Source of the DNA: Streptomyces changanensis
GTDB lineage: Bacteria > Actinomycetota > Actinomycetes > Streptomycetales > Streptomycetaceae
Reading direction: 5' to 3'
Assembly (NCBI RefSeq): GCF_024600715.1
Contig: NZ_CP102332.1
Span: 4,526,001 to 4,590,000, forward strand
DNA length: 64,000 nt
The position numbers were made by a program, and so were the translations under genes. Shown piece by piece: positions 44,817 to 53,920 of the stretch; positions within the stretch are counted from its first letter, which is position 1, and every line of letters begins with the position of its first letter. The notes beneath the pieces are model-generated. The model had not been told where the DNA came from, did not search any database, and saw only the letters and a program-made list of their open reading frames with translations.

Positions 44817-45134
44817 TCAGGAGCCGGACGGGCGGGGCGGGGTGCCCCGGGCGACGCGCAGGCGTCCGCCCTCGTACTCCGGAACCAGCTCGACCTGCAC
44901 CTGATGGGTCGTCTGGCGGTCGATCTGGCCGCCCAGTTCGGCCGTGACCACGCCGATGCGCAGCCCGCCGCGACCCGAGCCCGACCGGTGCACCTGCACC
45001 GAGAACTCCAGGTTCACCTTCTCCACCGTGAACCCCAGGGGGCGGCCCTCGGCGTCGTCGCGCGCCTTCTCCAACTCCCCGCGGATGTGCCGGACCACCT
45101 CGGCCAGCCCCACGAAGTCCTGACCGTCCGACAT
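44817..45134 (-). CDS. Trypco2-like (trypsin co-occurring) domain protein
   Basis: A 105-residue cytoplasmic protein, MSDGQDFVGLAEVVRHIRGE at the start, then FTVEKVNLEFSVQVHRSG and VVTAELGGQIDRQTTHQVQV. This pattern (an amphipathic helix LAEVIxxLRxEL followed by beta strands) matches what I know as the Trypco2 domain, a family named for its linkage with trypsin-like proteases in predicted conflict systems. The neighbour transcribed divergently, 111 bases away, is a trypsin-like protease, as expected. Start at ATG 45134; a longer frame from 45191 is possible. It converges on ku, with 12 bases between the stops. Its molecular role is unknown. Confidence 0.75.
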   Translation of the reverse strand: MSDGQDFVGLAEVVRHIRGELEKARDDAEGRPLGFTVEKVNLEFSVQVHRSGSGRGGLRIGVVTAELGGQIDRQTTHQVQVELVPEYEGGRLRVARGTPPRPSGS

Positions 45135-45231
45135 CCCGCACCCCCGTACGTCGCCGTCCCCCGCCGCCGGCGCGACCGTCAGTGCCGTCATCGCCGTCCG
45201 TCAAGTATGGGGCAGGAGAGGGCCCCGCGCG

Positions 45232-45237
45232 TATAGT
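45232..45237 (+). promoter_or_regulatory. Predicted -10 box of the protease-kinase operon
   Basis: TATAGT ends 8 bases before the ATG of the protease gene, which fits a leaderless or near-leaderless transcript. No clear -35 hexamer is seen. Confidence 0.5.
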
Positions 45238-45245
45238 TTCGCACC

Positions 45246-47114
45246 ATGGTGGCCGCCGGGGGTGTCAGCGCCGATCCTTCCTCGAACCCGTCCTCGAAGA
45301 CCCCGCCCTGGGCCGTCCGCATCCGCTGGGAGAACGGCGAGATCGCGGGCGCGGGCGTCCTGTTGAGCCCCGACCGGGTCCTCACCTGCGCCCATGTCGT
45401 CGACCCCCGGGCACGCGTGACCGCCGAGTTCGTCGGCGCCCCCGGCGGTGCCGTCCCCGCCGTCACCGCCTGGGCCGACCCGGACGCGTACGTACCGGAG
45501 ACCCGTGACGCCGACGGTGACCCCAGCGGCGACGTGGCCCTGCTGCGGCTCGAACACCCCCGGCCCGCCCACGAACCGGTCTCCCTGCACCGGCTCTCCG
45601 CACCCCACCGCACCGTGCGGATGTACGGCTTCCCCTACGAGCACAACGGCGGCATCTGGTTCCGCGCCACCATCATCGGCGGCTGCGGGCGAGACGGGCA
45701 GGTCCAGTTGGGCCCGCAGACCCCCGGCGAACTGGCCGGCCCCGGGTGCAGCGGCGCCGGGGTGGTGGACGACGCGACCGGCAAGGTCATCGGCATCGTC
45801 CTCACCGGCCTGCGCGACCGGCACGGCAACTCCTTCTCCTTCATGAGCCCCGCCGAGACCATCGTGCGGCACCTGCCGGGTGTCGCCGCCTGGACCCTGG
45901 GCCGCACCGCCGTCGACGACCGGCTCCGCTCCCGTACCGGAGAGCCCCCCGGGCCCGCCCTCGACGAGCCGTTCGCCCAGCGCCTCGCCGACTGGCTGCG
46001 CGGCGACGGCGACCAGGTGAAGATCAGCCTGGTGCGGCCCGGCGACCACGCCCGCGCCGTCACCCTGCGCCGCGCCATCACCCTCGCCGACCGGGAGTTA
46101 CGCACCACCGCCTCCGTCGACCGGGCCTCGCTCGACCCGCCCGGCACCGTCCCCTCCGCCGGCGGCCACGACCTCGCCCTGGACGCCGCCGACTCCACCG
46201 CCGAGCGCATCGCCGAGCGGATCGCCGAACGCATGGGCCTGTGGCAGCACCCGGCCGACCCCGCCACCGACCGGATCAGGACGGGCGGCGTCCCCCTCAC
46301 CCTCGTCCTCGTCGGCGTCGACCAGGCCGTCGACCCGCCCGCCCTGCTCGACCTCCTCACCGTCCTCAGGGCTCGCGGCAGCCGCCTCCTGCTGGTCTTC
46401 CGCGAACCCGGCCCCTGCTACGAACGCGCCTGGACCGACCTCGTCGTCCGCCCCGAGCAGGAGCGCTGCGCCCGTCTCGTCGCCCGGCTGCGCCGGCTCA
46501 CCGGGCCGCTCGCCGAGAGCCTCGGCGACGCCATGGCCACCGTACGGACCGACGACCCGCAGGCCGTCCACGACGCCCTGTACCGGGCGGGCGGCGCCCT
46601 CCACATCCTCAGCTGCGCCCAGGAGCTCGCCGGCGTGGCCGACGGGCCGGACCTCGCCGCGTTCGAGCGGCTCACCGACCGGCTGTCCGCCCGCCTGACC
46701 GCGGCGGCCGACCGGCTCGACGCCCTGTGCCGCCGTCGCGGGGAGCTCGTCGGCCGGCTCGACGGCTACCGCGCCCTGCACCAGGGCGTCACCGAGGGAG
46801 GGGAGGACCTGGAGGTGGACGAGCACCACCGCCGGGCCCACCGGCTGCTGCGCGCCAGGCCGTGCGACGTCCGGGCGGCGGAGGAGGCGGTCGAGGCGTA
46901 CACGCGGCTCGTCGAGGGCCGCGACCGGGAGCGACGCGAGCGGGAGGGGCGGGAGCGGGAGGGACCCGTTCGGGGCGACAGCGACCGGGAGGGGCTCCTC
47001 CGGGACGACCGCCACCGGGAGGCGCGGGAGCGGGGCGACCGTGACCGGGAGCGGCTCCTCCGGGACGACCGCGGCCCGGAGAGACGCGAGCGGGGAGGTG
47101 CGGCGCCCGCATGA
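45246..47114 (+). CDS. Trypsin-like serine protease with extended C-terminal region
   Basis: A 622-residue protein without signal peptide, so probably cytoplasmic. The trypsin-fold domain (about 20-205) has the full triad: H50 in TCAHVVD, D96 in SGDVALLRL and S169 in GPGCSGAGVVD. The middle (about 215-400) is an unassigned alpha/beta region with VPLTLVLVGVDQAVD and RGSRLLLVFREPG. Helices and coiled coil follow (about 440-540), then a charged Arg/Glu/Asp repeat tail (RERREREGREREG-like, 555-620). The middle could be the substrate- or partner-sensing part. It starts a five-gene run, overlapping the PknG-like kinase by 4 bases (ATGA). A Trypco2-like gene is divergent. Confidence 0.88.
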   Translation: MVAAGGVSADPSSNPSSKTPPWAVRIRWENGEIAGAGVLLSPDRVLTCAHVVDPRARVTAEFVGAPGGAVPAVTAWADPDAYVPETRDADGDPSGDVALLRLEHPRPAHEPVSLHRLSAPHRTVRMYGFPYEHNGGIWFRATIIGGCGRDGQVQLGPQTPGELAGPGCSGAGVVDDATGKVIGIVLTGLRDRHGNSFSFMSPAETIVRHLPGVAAWTLGRTAVDDRLRSRTGEPPGPALDEPFAQRLADWLRGDGDQVKISLVRPGDHARAVTLRRAITLADRELRTTASVDRASLDPPGTVPSAGGHDLALDAADSTAERIAERIAERMGLWQHPADPATDRIRTGGVPLTLVLVGVDQAVDPPALLDLLTVLRARGSRLLLVFREPGPCYERAWTDLVVRPEQERCARLVARLRRLTGPLAESLGDAMATVRTDDPQAVHDALYRAGGALHILSCAQELAGVADGPDLAAFERLTDRLSARLTAAADRLDALCRRRGELVGRLDGYRALHQGVTEGGEDLEVDEHHRRAHRLLRARPCDVRAAEEAVEAYTRLVEGRDRERREREGREREGPVRGDSDREGLLRDDRHREARERGDRDRERLLRDDRGPERRERGGAAPA

Positions 47115-49759
47115 CCAGCCCCCGACCGGTGCCCTGCCCGCGCGCCGGCTGCTCCGGCGCGGTGATGGTCACCGGCTTCTGCGACACCTGCCACCGCCGC
47201 CCGCCGGCCGCACCGACACCCACCGCCCCGGACCCGACGCCGCCCGACCGGTCCGCGCCCGGCCGGTCCGGCACCCGCCCGGACTCCGCGGGGCCGACCC
47301 GCGGAGCCGGCTCCGCCGGCCCGGGCCCCGACGCCTCCGGGCCCCGGCCCGGAACCGGACCCGGGCCGGCCCCGTACGGGCCCGGGGGCAGCGCCGCCGC
47401 CCTCGACCGGGACGGCCTCGTCCTGCTCCCGCACATCCCCGCCCCCGACCCCGGGACCGCCGCCGGCACCACCGCCCGACCGCCCACCGGCGGCCGCCGC
47501 TGCGGCTTCCAGAACTGCACCGGCACCATCGGCATCGGCTACGACGGCGAACCCGCCCCGGACCACGGCTTCTGCCCGGAGTGCGGCCGGCCCTACTCCT
47601 TCGAGCCCCGGCTGCGCCCCGGCGACGAGGTCGGCGGCCACTACCGCGTCCTCGGCTACCTCGCGGTGGGCGGCCTCGGCTGGGTCTACCTTGCCGAGGA
47701 CACCAAGGTCCCCGACCACCTCGTCGTCCTCAAGGGCCTCATCAACACCAGCGACGCCGTCGCCCGCCGCGCGGCCGTCGAGGAGCGCCGCTCGCTCACC
47801 ACGCTCCACCACCGCGACATCGTCCGCATCATCACCTTCGTCCAGCACCAGGCGCCCGGCGAGGACGAGCCCACCGGCTACATCGTCATGGAGTACATCG
47901 CCGGCCGCTCCCTGGCCTGGATCCGCTACGCCCCCGACGAGGAGCTGACCGCCGTCTTCGGCCGGCCCTTCGGCATCGACCATGTCGTCACCTACGGCTG
48001 CAAGATCCTCGGCGCCCTGGAGTACCTCCACGAACAGGGCCTGCTGTACTGCGACATGAAGCCGGACAACGTCATCCACTACGGCCGCGACATCAAGGTC
48101 ATCGACCTGGGCGCCGTCCGCCGCGTCGACGACCGCACCTCCGGGCTCGTCTACACCCGTGACTACGCCCCGCCCAAGCGGGAGCGCGACCAGCGGGGTT
48201 TCCGGATCGACACCGACCTGTACACCGTCGGCCGGACCCTCCAGGCCCTCGCCACCCGCGCCGCGCCCGCCTCCGGGCTCGCCGCCCGCTCCTTCGAGGC
48301 GCTGGTCCGGCGCGCGACCCACCCCGACCCGGCGGCCCGCTTCACCTCCGCGGCCGAGATGTCCCGTCAGCTGTGGGAGGTCCTGCGCGAACACCAGGCG
48401 CTCACCTGGCACGAGCCGTACCCCGAGCGCTCGACCCGGTTCGCCCCCACGGCCGTGCTCTTCGGCTCGGCGCTCGGCACCGTCCCGGCCCTGGAGCACT
48501 GGACCACCGACCGCCGCGACCCGGCCACCGACGGCCTCGACCCCGCCGGCGACGGCCGCGCCCCGGCCGGCGACCGCCGCGCGAGGGCAGCCGGCCCCGG
48601 CGCCACGACCGGCCCGAGCGGGGGCCCGACCCGCGCCACGACCGGCCCGCCCGGCGACCCGACGGGCGCCCCGGCCCGGCACACGGGCGGTACGACCACC
48701 GGCGCGAGCGGCGCCACGACCACCGGCGCCGGCGGTGCGGCCGGGGGGCCGCCGCCGCTGCCCCTGGCGCCGCCCGACCCGCGGGAGGCCGCCCGGGGCC
48801 TGCCCGTCCCGATCCCCGACCCGGGCGACCCGGCCGCCGTACTCCTCGCCGGGCTCGCCGCCGACAGCCCCGCGCGCATCGCCGAGCAGGCCCGCCGCGA
48901 CCCGGCCCTCGCCACCGCCGAGGCCGCCCTCTGGCTCTGCCGCGCCTACGCGCACGCCGGCGACCCCACCGAGGCCGGACGGTGGCTGCACGCCGCGCAG
49001 GGGCTGGGCGCGGGGGAGTACGACTGGCGCGTCTCCTGGCACCGCGGGCTCCTGCGGCTGACCGAGGGCCACGTACGGGCGGCGGAGGAGGAGTTCGCGG
49101 CCGTGTACGCCGCGCTGCCCGGCGAGTGGGCGCCCAAGCTGGCGCTCGGCCACTGCGCCGAGTACCTCACCGCCGACGAGCGGCGGACCGACGGATACGA
49201 GGACTACTACGAGGCCGTCTGGCAACGCGACCGCACCCAGGGCAGTGCGGCGTTCGGGCTCGTCCGCGCCCACCTCCGGCGCGGCGACCGGCAGGGCGCC
49301 GTCGCCGTCCTCGACGGGGTGCCCACGACGTCCCGCCACCACGACGCCGCCCGCGTCGCCGCCGTACGGGTGCTCGCCGGCCGCCTGCCCGACGGCGGCC
49401 CCACGGCGGCCACCCTGCGCGAGGCGGTCGCCCGGCTCGACGAGATGGGTCGCGCGGGGGAGCGGGACGCCGCCTGGGACCGCCTGGTCACGGAGGTGCG
49501 GGAGAACGCCCTGGCCTGCCGCCCGCCGGGCGGCTGGGGACCCGGTTTCCCGGTGGGGGAGTTGCTCGGACCGCGGGACGACGAGCGGGCCCTGCGTGAG
49601 CTGCTCTCCCGTTCCCTGCGAAACCTCGCCGACCGGGCGCAGGACGGGGACACCCGCGCTGACCTGCTGGACCGCGCCTACGCCGCCCTGCCCGAACCCC
49701 GTCTGCGGCTCGTGCCGACGGGGTGGCGGAGGCGGAGGGCGACGGCGGCCCCGGGGTGA
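47111..49759 (+). CDS. PknG-like Ser/Thr protein kinase with TPR domain
   Basis: An 882-residue soluble kinase of the PknG family. The N-terminus has two rubredoxin-like metal sites: CPRAGC with CDTC, and CGFQNC with CPEC. The kinase domain has a Gly-loop LAVGGLGWVYLAED, the catalytic Lys in VVLKGL, a non-RD catalytic loop LYCDMKPDNV and DLG in place of DFG (IDLGAVR), as in mycobacterial PknG. A long Ala/Pro/Gly/Thr linker (about 460-560) leads to a TPR-type helical C-terminus. In mycobacteria PknG controls 2-oxoglutarate and glutamate metabolism and is controlled by GlnX and GlnH; GlnX-like and solute-binding proteins lie two and three genes downstream here. ATG overlaps the protease stop. 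Confidence 0.92.
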   Translation: MTSPRPVPCPRAGCSGAVMVTGFCDTCHRRPPAAPTPTAPDPTPPDRSAPGRSGTRPDSAGPTRGAGSAGPGPDASGPRPGTGPGPAPYGPGGSAAALDRDGLVLLPHIPAPDPGTAAGTTARPPTGGRRCGFQNCTGTIGIGYDGEPAPDHGFCPECGRPYSFEPRLRPGDEVGGHYRVLGYLAVGGLGWVYLAEDTKVPDHLVVLKGLINTSDAVARRAAVEERRSLTTLHHRDIVRIITFVQHQAPGEDEPTGYIVMEYIAGRSLAWIRYAPDEELTAVFGRPFGIDHVVTYGCKILGALEYLHEQGLLYCDMKPDNVIHYGRDIKVIDLGAVRRVDDRTSGLVYTRDYAPPKRERDQRGFRIDTDLYTVGRTLQALATRAAPASGLAARSFEALVRRATHPDPAARFTSAAEMSRQLWEVLREHQALTWHEPYPERSTRFAPTAVLFGSALGTVPALEHWTTDRRDPATDGLDPAGDGRAPAGDRRARAAGPGATTGPSGGPTRATTGPPGDPTGAPARHTGGTTTGASGATTTGAGGAAGGPPPLPLAPPDPREAARGLPVPIPDPGDPAAVLLAGLAADSPARIAEQARRDPALATAEAALWLCRAYAHAGDPTEAGRWLHAAQGLGAGEYDWRVSWHRGLLRLTEGHVRAAEEEFAAVYAALPGEWAPKLALGHCAEYLTADERRTDGYEDYYEAVWQRDRTQGSAAFGLVRAHLRRGDRQGAVAVLDGVPTTSRHHDAARVAAVRVLAGRLPDGGPTAATLREAVARLDEMGRAGERDAAWDRLVTEVRENALACRPPGGWGPGFPVGELLGPRDDERALRELLSRSLRNLADRAQDGDTRADLLDRAYAALPEPRLRLVPTGWRRRRATAAPG

Positions 49760-49905
49760 GGGAGCCGCAGGAGAGGACGAGGAGCACGACGAGGGCGCGA
49801 ACCGCGACAGTGCCACGGCGGCGTTGACGCAATGACGTAGGCGCAATGGCGGTGACACGACGGCGGTGACGCCACCACGGGGACGCGACGAGGGGGACGC
49901 GACGG

Positions 49906-51534
49906 ATGACACCGGGGAGCACGGCGGGCGACGGCCCGGCGACGGCGACGGCCGGCCTGGAGATCAGTCAGTGGAAGTACCTGACCGCCGAGGCGCGCGA
50001 GCACGAGATGCACGTGGTGCTGACCGTCCGCGTCGACGGCACGGGCAGCGCGGCCGGCGCCACCGGCACCGCGGCCGGCGGCGGCGACGGGGCGGACGGT
50101 GCTCCGCGCCCGGCCCCGCTGCTCGCGGAGGTCCTGGTCGTCGACTGCTCCAGCTCGATGACGTGGCCGCCGGAGAAGTTCCGGGCCGCCCGCCAGGCGG
50201 CCGCCGCGGCGATCGGGATGCTGCCGACCGGCACGCCGTTCGCCGTCGTGCAGGGCACCGAGACGGCCGCCATGGCGTATCCCCCGACGGAGGGGATGCC
50301 GGAGGCGTCCGACGGCCACCGCCGCCGCGCCGACCTGGCCCTCCACGGCCTGGTCGCCGCCGGGGGCACCTGCATCGGCGCCTGGCTGGACCTCGCCCGC
50401 CGGCTGCTCGCCGCCCGGGACGCCCCGATCGGCCACGTCCTGCTGCTCACCGACGGCCGCAACCAGCACGACGAACTGCTGCCGCTCGACGACGTCCTGG
50501 ACGCCTGCGAAGGCCGCTTCGTCTGCGACGCCTGGGGCATCGGCGACGGCTGGGACGCCCGGGAACTGCTGAAGATCACCCGTCGGCTCCACGGCGGGGT
50601 CGGCGCCGTGCGCGAGGAGTCGGCCCTGCCCGCCGAGTACGAGAGGCTGACCGCCCGGCTCCTCACCAAGAGCCTCCCCGAGCTGGCCATCGACGTCACG
50701 CCCGTCCCCGGCACGACGGTCCGCTACCTCAAGCAGGTCTTCCCCACGGAGACCGACCTGGAGCCCGCCGAGCCGCCGGCACCGGGCGGGCCGTACCGCT
50801 ACACCACCCGCGCCTGGGGCGAGGAGACCCGCCGCTACCACCTGTGCCTCGCCGCCGACCCCGCCGGGCGGCCCCGCCGCGAGGACCTGCAACTGGCCGT
50901 CGTCTCGCTCGCCCTGCCCGGCGCCGCCCGGGGGGTGGCCCTGCCACCGCCCCAGCCGTGCGTCGTCCACTGGACCGAGGACCCGGCCCTGTCCCGGCAC
51001 ACCGACACGCAGGTCGCCCACTTCCAGCTGTTCGGGCAGCTCGGCCAGGCCGTCGCGGCCGCCGCCGACGCCTATCGGCGGGGCGACCGCGACCGGGCCG
51101 CACAACACCTCGGGCACGGCGTCCGCCTCGCCCACACCGTCGGCGCGGCCCGCCCCCTGGCCGACTTCGCACGGCTCGTGGAGATCGTCGACGCGGCCAC
51201 CGGGCAGGTCAGGCTCCGTCCCGACCTCGCGCCCATCGACTTCGAGCACCTCATCACCGCCAGCAGCCACAGCACGTACGGCCCCGGAGCGGACGACGAC
51301 GCCGGCCCCGCCGACCGCCCCGGCGCCCGGGCCGACCGCCCCGGCGCCCGGGCCGACCGCCCCGGCGCCGTCGACCGCCCGGGCGGTCCGCCGGGCTCCG
51401 CCGGTACCGGCACGGGTGCCCCCGCCGGTGGCGGCGGTACCGCCACTGTCCCCTGCCCGGCGTGCGGGGCGCGGGCGCCGGTGACCGGCCGCTTCTGCCC
51501 GCGCTGCGGTCACCGCTTCCAGGAGCGGCCGTGA
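49906..51534 (+). CDS. vWA-domain protein with C-terminal zinc ribbon
   Basis: A 542-residue cytoplasmic protein. A von Willebrand A domain (about 70-230) has a complete MIDAS motif in VLVVDCSSSM, then TCIGAWLDLAR and LLLTDGRNQHD. The central region is beta-rich. A helical segment follows (QLGQAVAAAADAYRRGDRDR), then a linker with three ADRPGAR repeats. The end is a double-knuckle zinc ribbon (CPACG and FCPRCG). Such vWA proteins typically act as adaptors. The ATG at 49906 follows a 146-base gap after the kinase gene. The stop overlaps the start of the membrane sensor gene (GTGA). Placed between the kinase and a GlnX-like sensor, it may link them. Confidence 0.87.
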   Translation: MTPGSTAGDGPATATAGLEISQWKYLTAEAREHEMHVVLTVRVDGTGSAAGATGTAAGGGDGADGAPRPAPLLAEVLVVDCSSSMTWPPEKFRAARQAAAAAIGMLPTGTPFAVVQGTETAAMAYPPTEGMPEASDGHRRRADLALHGLVAAGGTCIGAWLDLARRLLAARDAPIGHVLLLTDGRNQHDELLPLDDVLDACEGRFVCDAWGIGDGWDARELLKITRRLHGGVGAVREESALPAEYERLTARLLTKSLPELAIDVTPVPGTTVRYLKQVFPTETDLEPAEPPAPGGPYRYTTRAWGEETRRYHLCLAADPAGRPRREDLQLAVVSLALPGAARGVALPPPQPCVVHWTEDPALSRHTDTQVAHFQLFGQLGQAVAAAADAYRRGDRDRAAQHLGHGVRLAHTVGAARPLADFARLVEIVDAATGQVRLRPDLAPIDFEHLITASSHSTYGPGADDDAGPADRPGARADRPGARADRPGAVDRPGGPPGSAGTGTGAPAGGGGTATVPCPACGARAPVTGRFCPRCGHRFQERP

Positions 51535-52457
51535 GCACCACCACGCGGGACCTCACCCGCAGACTCCGGTGGCTGCTGGTGCTCGGCACCGCCACGACGC
51601 TGGTCCTCTTCGGCGCCTTCCGGGCCGTGCACCACGACGCCGTCGGCCTCGCCACGGCCAGCGCCCCCGGCGTCCTCGCCGTCGACACCGCCGAGCACGC
51701 CCTCGGCCAGGCCCGCGCATCCGTCCCGGAGGACGGCCTCCAAGAGGCCGGGACGGGCGGGTTCCACACCCAGATCTCCGTCGCCCACCAGGCCCTCGCG
51801 CTCGCCGCGTCCGAGAACGTCACCGGCCTCCCCGGCCGCCGCACCCTGCAGACCGCGACCGGGCTCATCTCCGTCTACTCCGGCTGGATCGAGCAGGCCA
51901 ACCGCGAGCCCGACGACTCCCCGCTGCGCGGCGCCTACCTCCTGTACGCCGACCGCGTCCTGGACGCCCCGGGCACTGACGAGGACATCATGGGCCGCCT
52001 GGACGACCTGCGCGACGAGCAACTGGCCGTCGCCGAACGGCAGGCCCGGTTCGGCCGGCCCATGACCCTGACCTGGGCCGCGGCCGCCGCCCTGACCGCC
52101 GCGCTGCTCGGCGCCCTCCTGGAGGCCCAGCGCTTCGCCCGCCGCCGCTTCCGCCGCCCGGTGAACCCTCCGCTGCTCGCCGCGACCGTGCTGTGGACGG
52201 TCGGCGCGGCGGCACTGGCCAGGGTCGTGCTCGGCACGCACGGCGACACGACCGCGTCGGTGGGCGAGCTGCGGGACCGGCACACCGGCGCCGGCATCGG
52301 ACACGCCGCGACCACCATCGAAGGACACCTCGCCGACGCGGGGCTGTGGGCGTCGCTGTCCGACGGCATCCTCGTCGCCGGGGTGGCGCTGGTGGCGCTG
52401 TCCGCGGCCGGCCTGCTGCCGCGCCTCACCGAGTACCGCCACCGGGAGCGCCGATGA
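51531..52457 (+). CDS. GlnX-like four-TM membrane sensor
   Basis: A 308-residue membrane protein. TM1 (about 14-33) is followed by an extracytoplasmic helical domain of about 140 residues, then TM2 (about 178-200), TM3 (about 214-236), a short outside segment and TM4 (about 275-296), ending in a basic cytoplasmic tail. The layout resembles mycobacterial GlnX, which passes amino-acid status to PknG; the sequence similarity itself could not be tested here. It overlaps both neighbours by 4 bases (GTGA at its start, ATGA at its end), so it is translated with the vWA and solute-binding genes. Confidence 0.8.
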   Translation: MSTTTRDLTRRLRWLLVLGTATTLVLFGAFRAVHHDAVGLATASAPGVLAVDTAEHALGQARASVPEDGLQEAGTGGFHTQISVAHQALALAASENVTGLPGRRTLQTATGLISVYSGWIEQANREPDDSPLRGAYLLYADRVLDAPGTDEDIMGRLDDLRDEQLAVAERQARFGRPMTLTWAAAAALTAALLGALLEAQRFARRRFRRPVNPPLLAATVLWTVGAAALARVVLGTHGDTTASVGELRDRHTGAGIGHAATTIEGHLADAGLWASLSDGILVAGVALVALSAAGLLPRLTEYRHRERR

Positions 52458-53689
52458 CCCGCCGCCGCACGTACACCGTCCTCGCCCTGTGCCTGGCCCT
52501 GGTCGCCGGCGGCGTCGTCGCCGGCGTGTGGTGGACGCACCGCTGGAAGGGCGCGGTGACCGTCCTCGGCAACTGGACCGGCGGCGACCGGGACCGGTTC
52601 CGCACCCAGGTCCTCGACCCGTTCGAGCGCGAGCACCGCATCCGGGTCATCTACCAGGGCAGCTCCGCCGAGAGCCAGGTGCTCGCCGCCGACGTGGAGG
52701 CCGGGACCCCGCCCGACGTGGTCATCATGCCGGGACCCGGGGAACTCGCCGCGTACGCGGCCGCCGACCGGCTCAAGCCCCTGGACGGCCTGTTCGACCC
52801 GGACGACTACGCCGATATGTGGGCGCCGCGGGTGGCGGGCGGCGTCCACTGGGTGCCGGTGAAGGCCGACCTGAAGAGCATGGTGTGGCACCCCGGCGCC
52901 CTGGCGGAGGACGACGTCGCCCGGATCGCGCGGAACCCGCGCGAGTGGTGCCTGGCCATGGAGTCGGGCGCCACCTCCGGCTGGCCCGGCACGGACTGGG
53001 TGGAGGACGTCCTGCTCCAGCAGGCCGGCTGGGAGGTGTACCAGAAGTGGGCCACGGGCGACCTGTCCTGGACCGACCCCCGGGTGCGCGAGGCGTGGAC
53101 CACGTGGGGCGACCTGGTCGGCGCCGGGGACGTCCGGCGCGTCGGGCCCGCGCTGCGCGCCGGCTTCCAGGACCCGTGGGGCGGCCCCGAGGCCGCCTGC
53201 GACGACGAACGGCTGGAGCACCAGGCGACGTTCGTCCGCGACGGCGAGCACTGGACCGCGGCGCGCGGACAGTACGTCCACTCCCGGACCGTCGTCCCCG
53301 GCGCCCGCGCCGGCGCGCCCGCCTGGGAGGTCTCCGCGGACCTCGCCGCCATGCTGCGCGACACCCCGGAGGCACGGGCGCTGATCCGCCACCTCGCCGA
53401 CCCGGCGACGGCGCAACTCGGCTTCACCGCCAACCGGTCCGTGCCAGGGGGCGCGTACGACGACGACCGCACGACGACCCGCATCGACGCGACCCTGCGC
53501 GGCCGGGGCACCATGCGGTGCTGGGACGCCTCGGACGCCATGCCCCCGGCGATGCGCGACGCCTTCCACCGGGCCGTCCTGCGCTACCTCGCCGAGCCCC
53601 GGCAGCTGGGGGAGCAGCTCGCCGTCCTGGACCGGGTCCGCAACCGCCAGACCATCCCGTGGCTCCCCCCGGTCTGCGGCAGCGGCTGA
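52454..53689 (+). CDS. Membrane-anchored family-1 extracellular solute-binding protein
   Basis: A 411-residue protein with an N-terminal hydrophobic anchor (about 6-28) without a lipobox Cys, so it is likely a tethered or uncleaved signal-anchor protein. The rest has the fold signs of a type-1 solute-binding protein: VTVLGNWTGGDRDRFRTQV, FEREHRIRVIYQG, PPDVVIMPGPGELAAYA and a hinge near WVPVKADLKSMVWHP. No ABC permease or ATPase is nearby. The protein therefore probably presents a ligand to the adjacent GlnX-like sensor instead of feeding a transporter. In mycobacteria that role belongs to the lipoprotein GlnH. Last gene of the cassette; ATGA overlap with the sensor. Confidence 0.85.
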   Translation: MTRRRTYTVLALCLALVAGGVVAGVWWTHRWKGAVTVLGNWTGGDRDRFRTQVLDPFEREHRIRVIYQGSSAESQVLAADVEAGTPPDVVIMPGPGELAAYAAADRLKPLDGLFDPDDYADMWAPRVAGGVHWVPVKADLKSMVWHPGALAEDDVARIARNPREWCLAMESGATSGWPGTDWVEDVLLQQAGWEVYQKWATGDLSWTDPRVREAWTTWGDLVGAGDVRRVGPALRAGFQDPWGGPEAACDDERLEHQATFVRDGEHWTAARGQYVHSRTVVPGARAGAPAWEVSADLAAMLRDTPEARALIRHLADPATAQLGFTANRSVPGGAYDDDRTTTRIDATLRGRGTMRCWDASDAMPPAMRDAFHRAVLRYLAEPRQLGEQLAVLDRVRNRQTIPWLPPVCGSG

Positions 53690-53757
53690 CGCCCCCGGCG
53701 CCCCGTGCCCCCGGCCGCCCCACGCCCGACGTCAGCGCGTGCCCGACCCCCTGCCGC

Positions 53758-53890
53758 ATGCCAGACCCGACAGCGCGTGCCAGACCCGACAGCCCATGTC
53801 CGACCCGACAGCCCATGCCCGACCCGACAGCCCATGCCCGACCCGACAGCCCATGCCCGACCCGACAGCCCATGTCCGACCCGAGAGCCC
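53758..53890. repeat. 19-bp tandem repeat, 7 copies
   Basis: Seven consecutive 19-bp units ATGCCCGACCCGACAGCCC from 53758 to 53890; copies 4-6 are identical and the others differ at one to three positions. The array lies between the convergent stops at 53689 and 53921. No spacers are present, so it is not a CRISPR array. Confidence 0.95.
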
Positions 53891-53920
53891 CGCCCGATTC
53901 CTCGGCACCCACCCGACCCC

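Noticed and set aside
53758..53890. Possible CRISPR array (seven short repeats)
   Set aside because: The units are directly adjacent with no unique spacers, and no cas genes are present.
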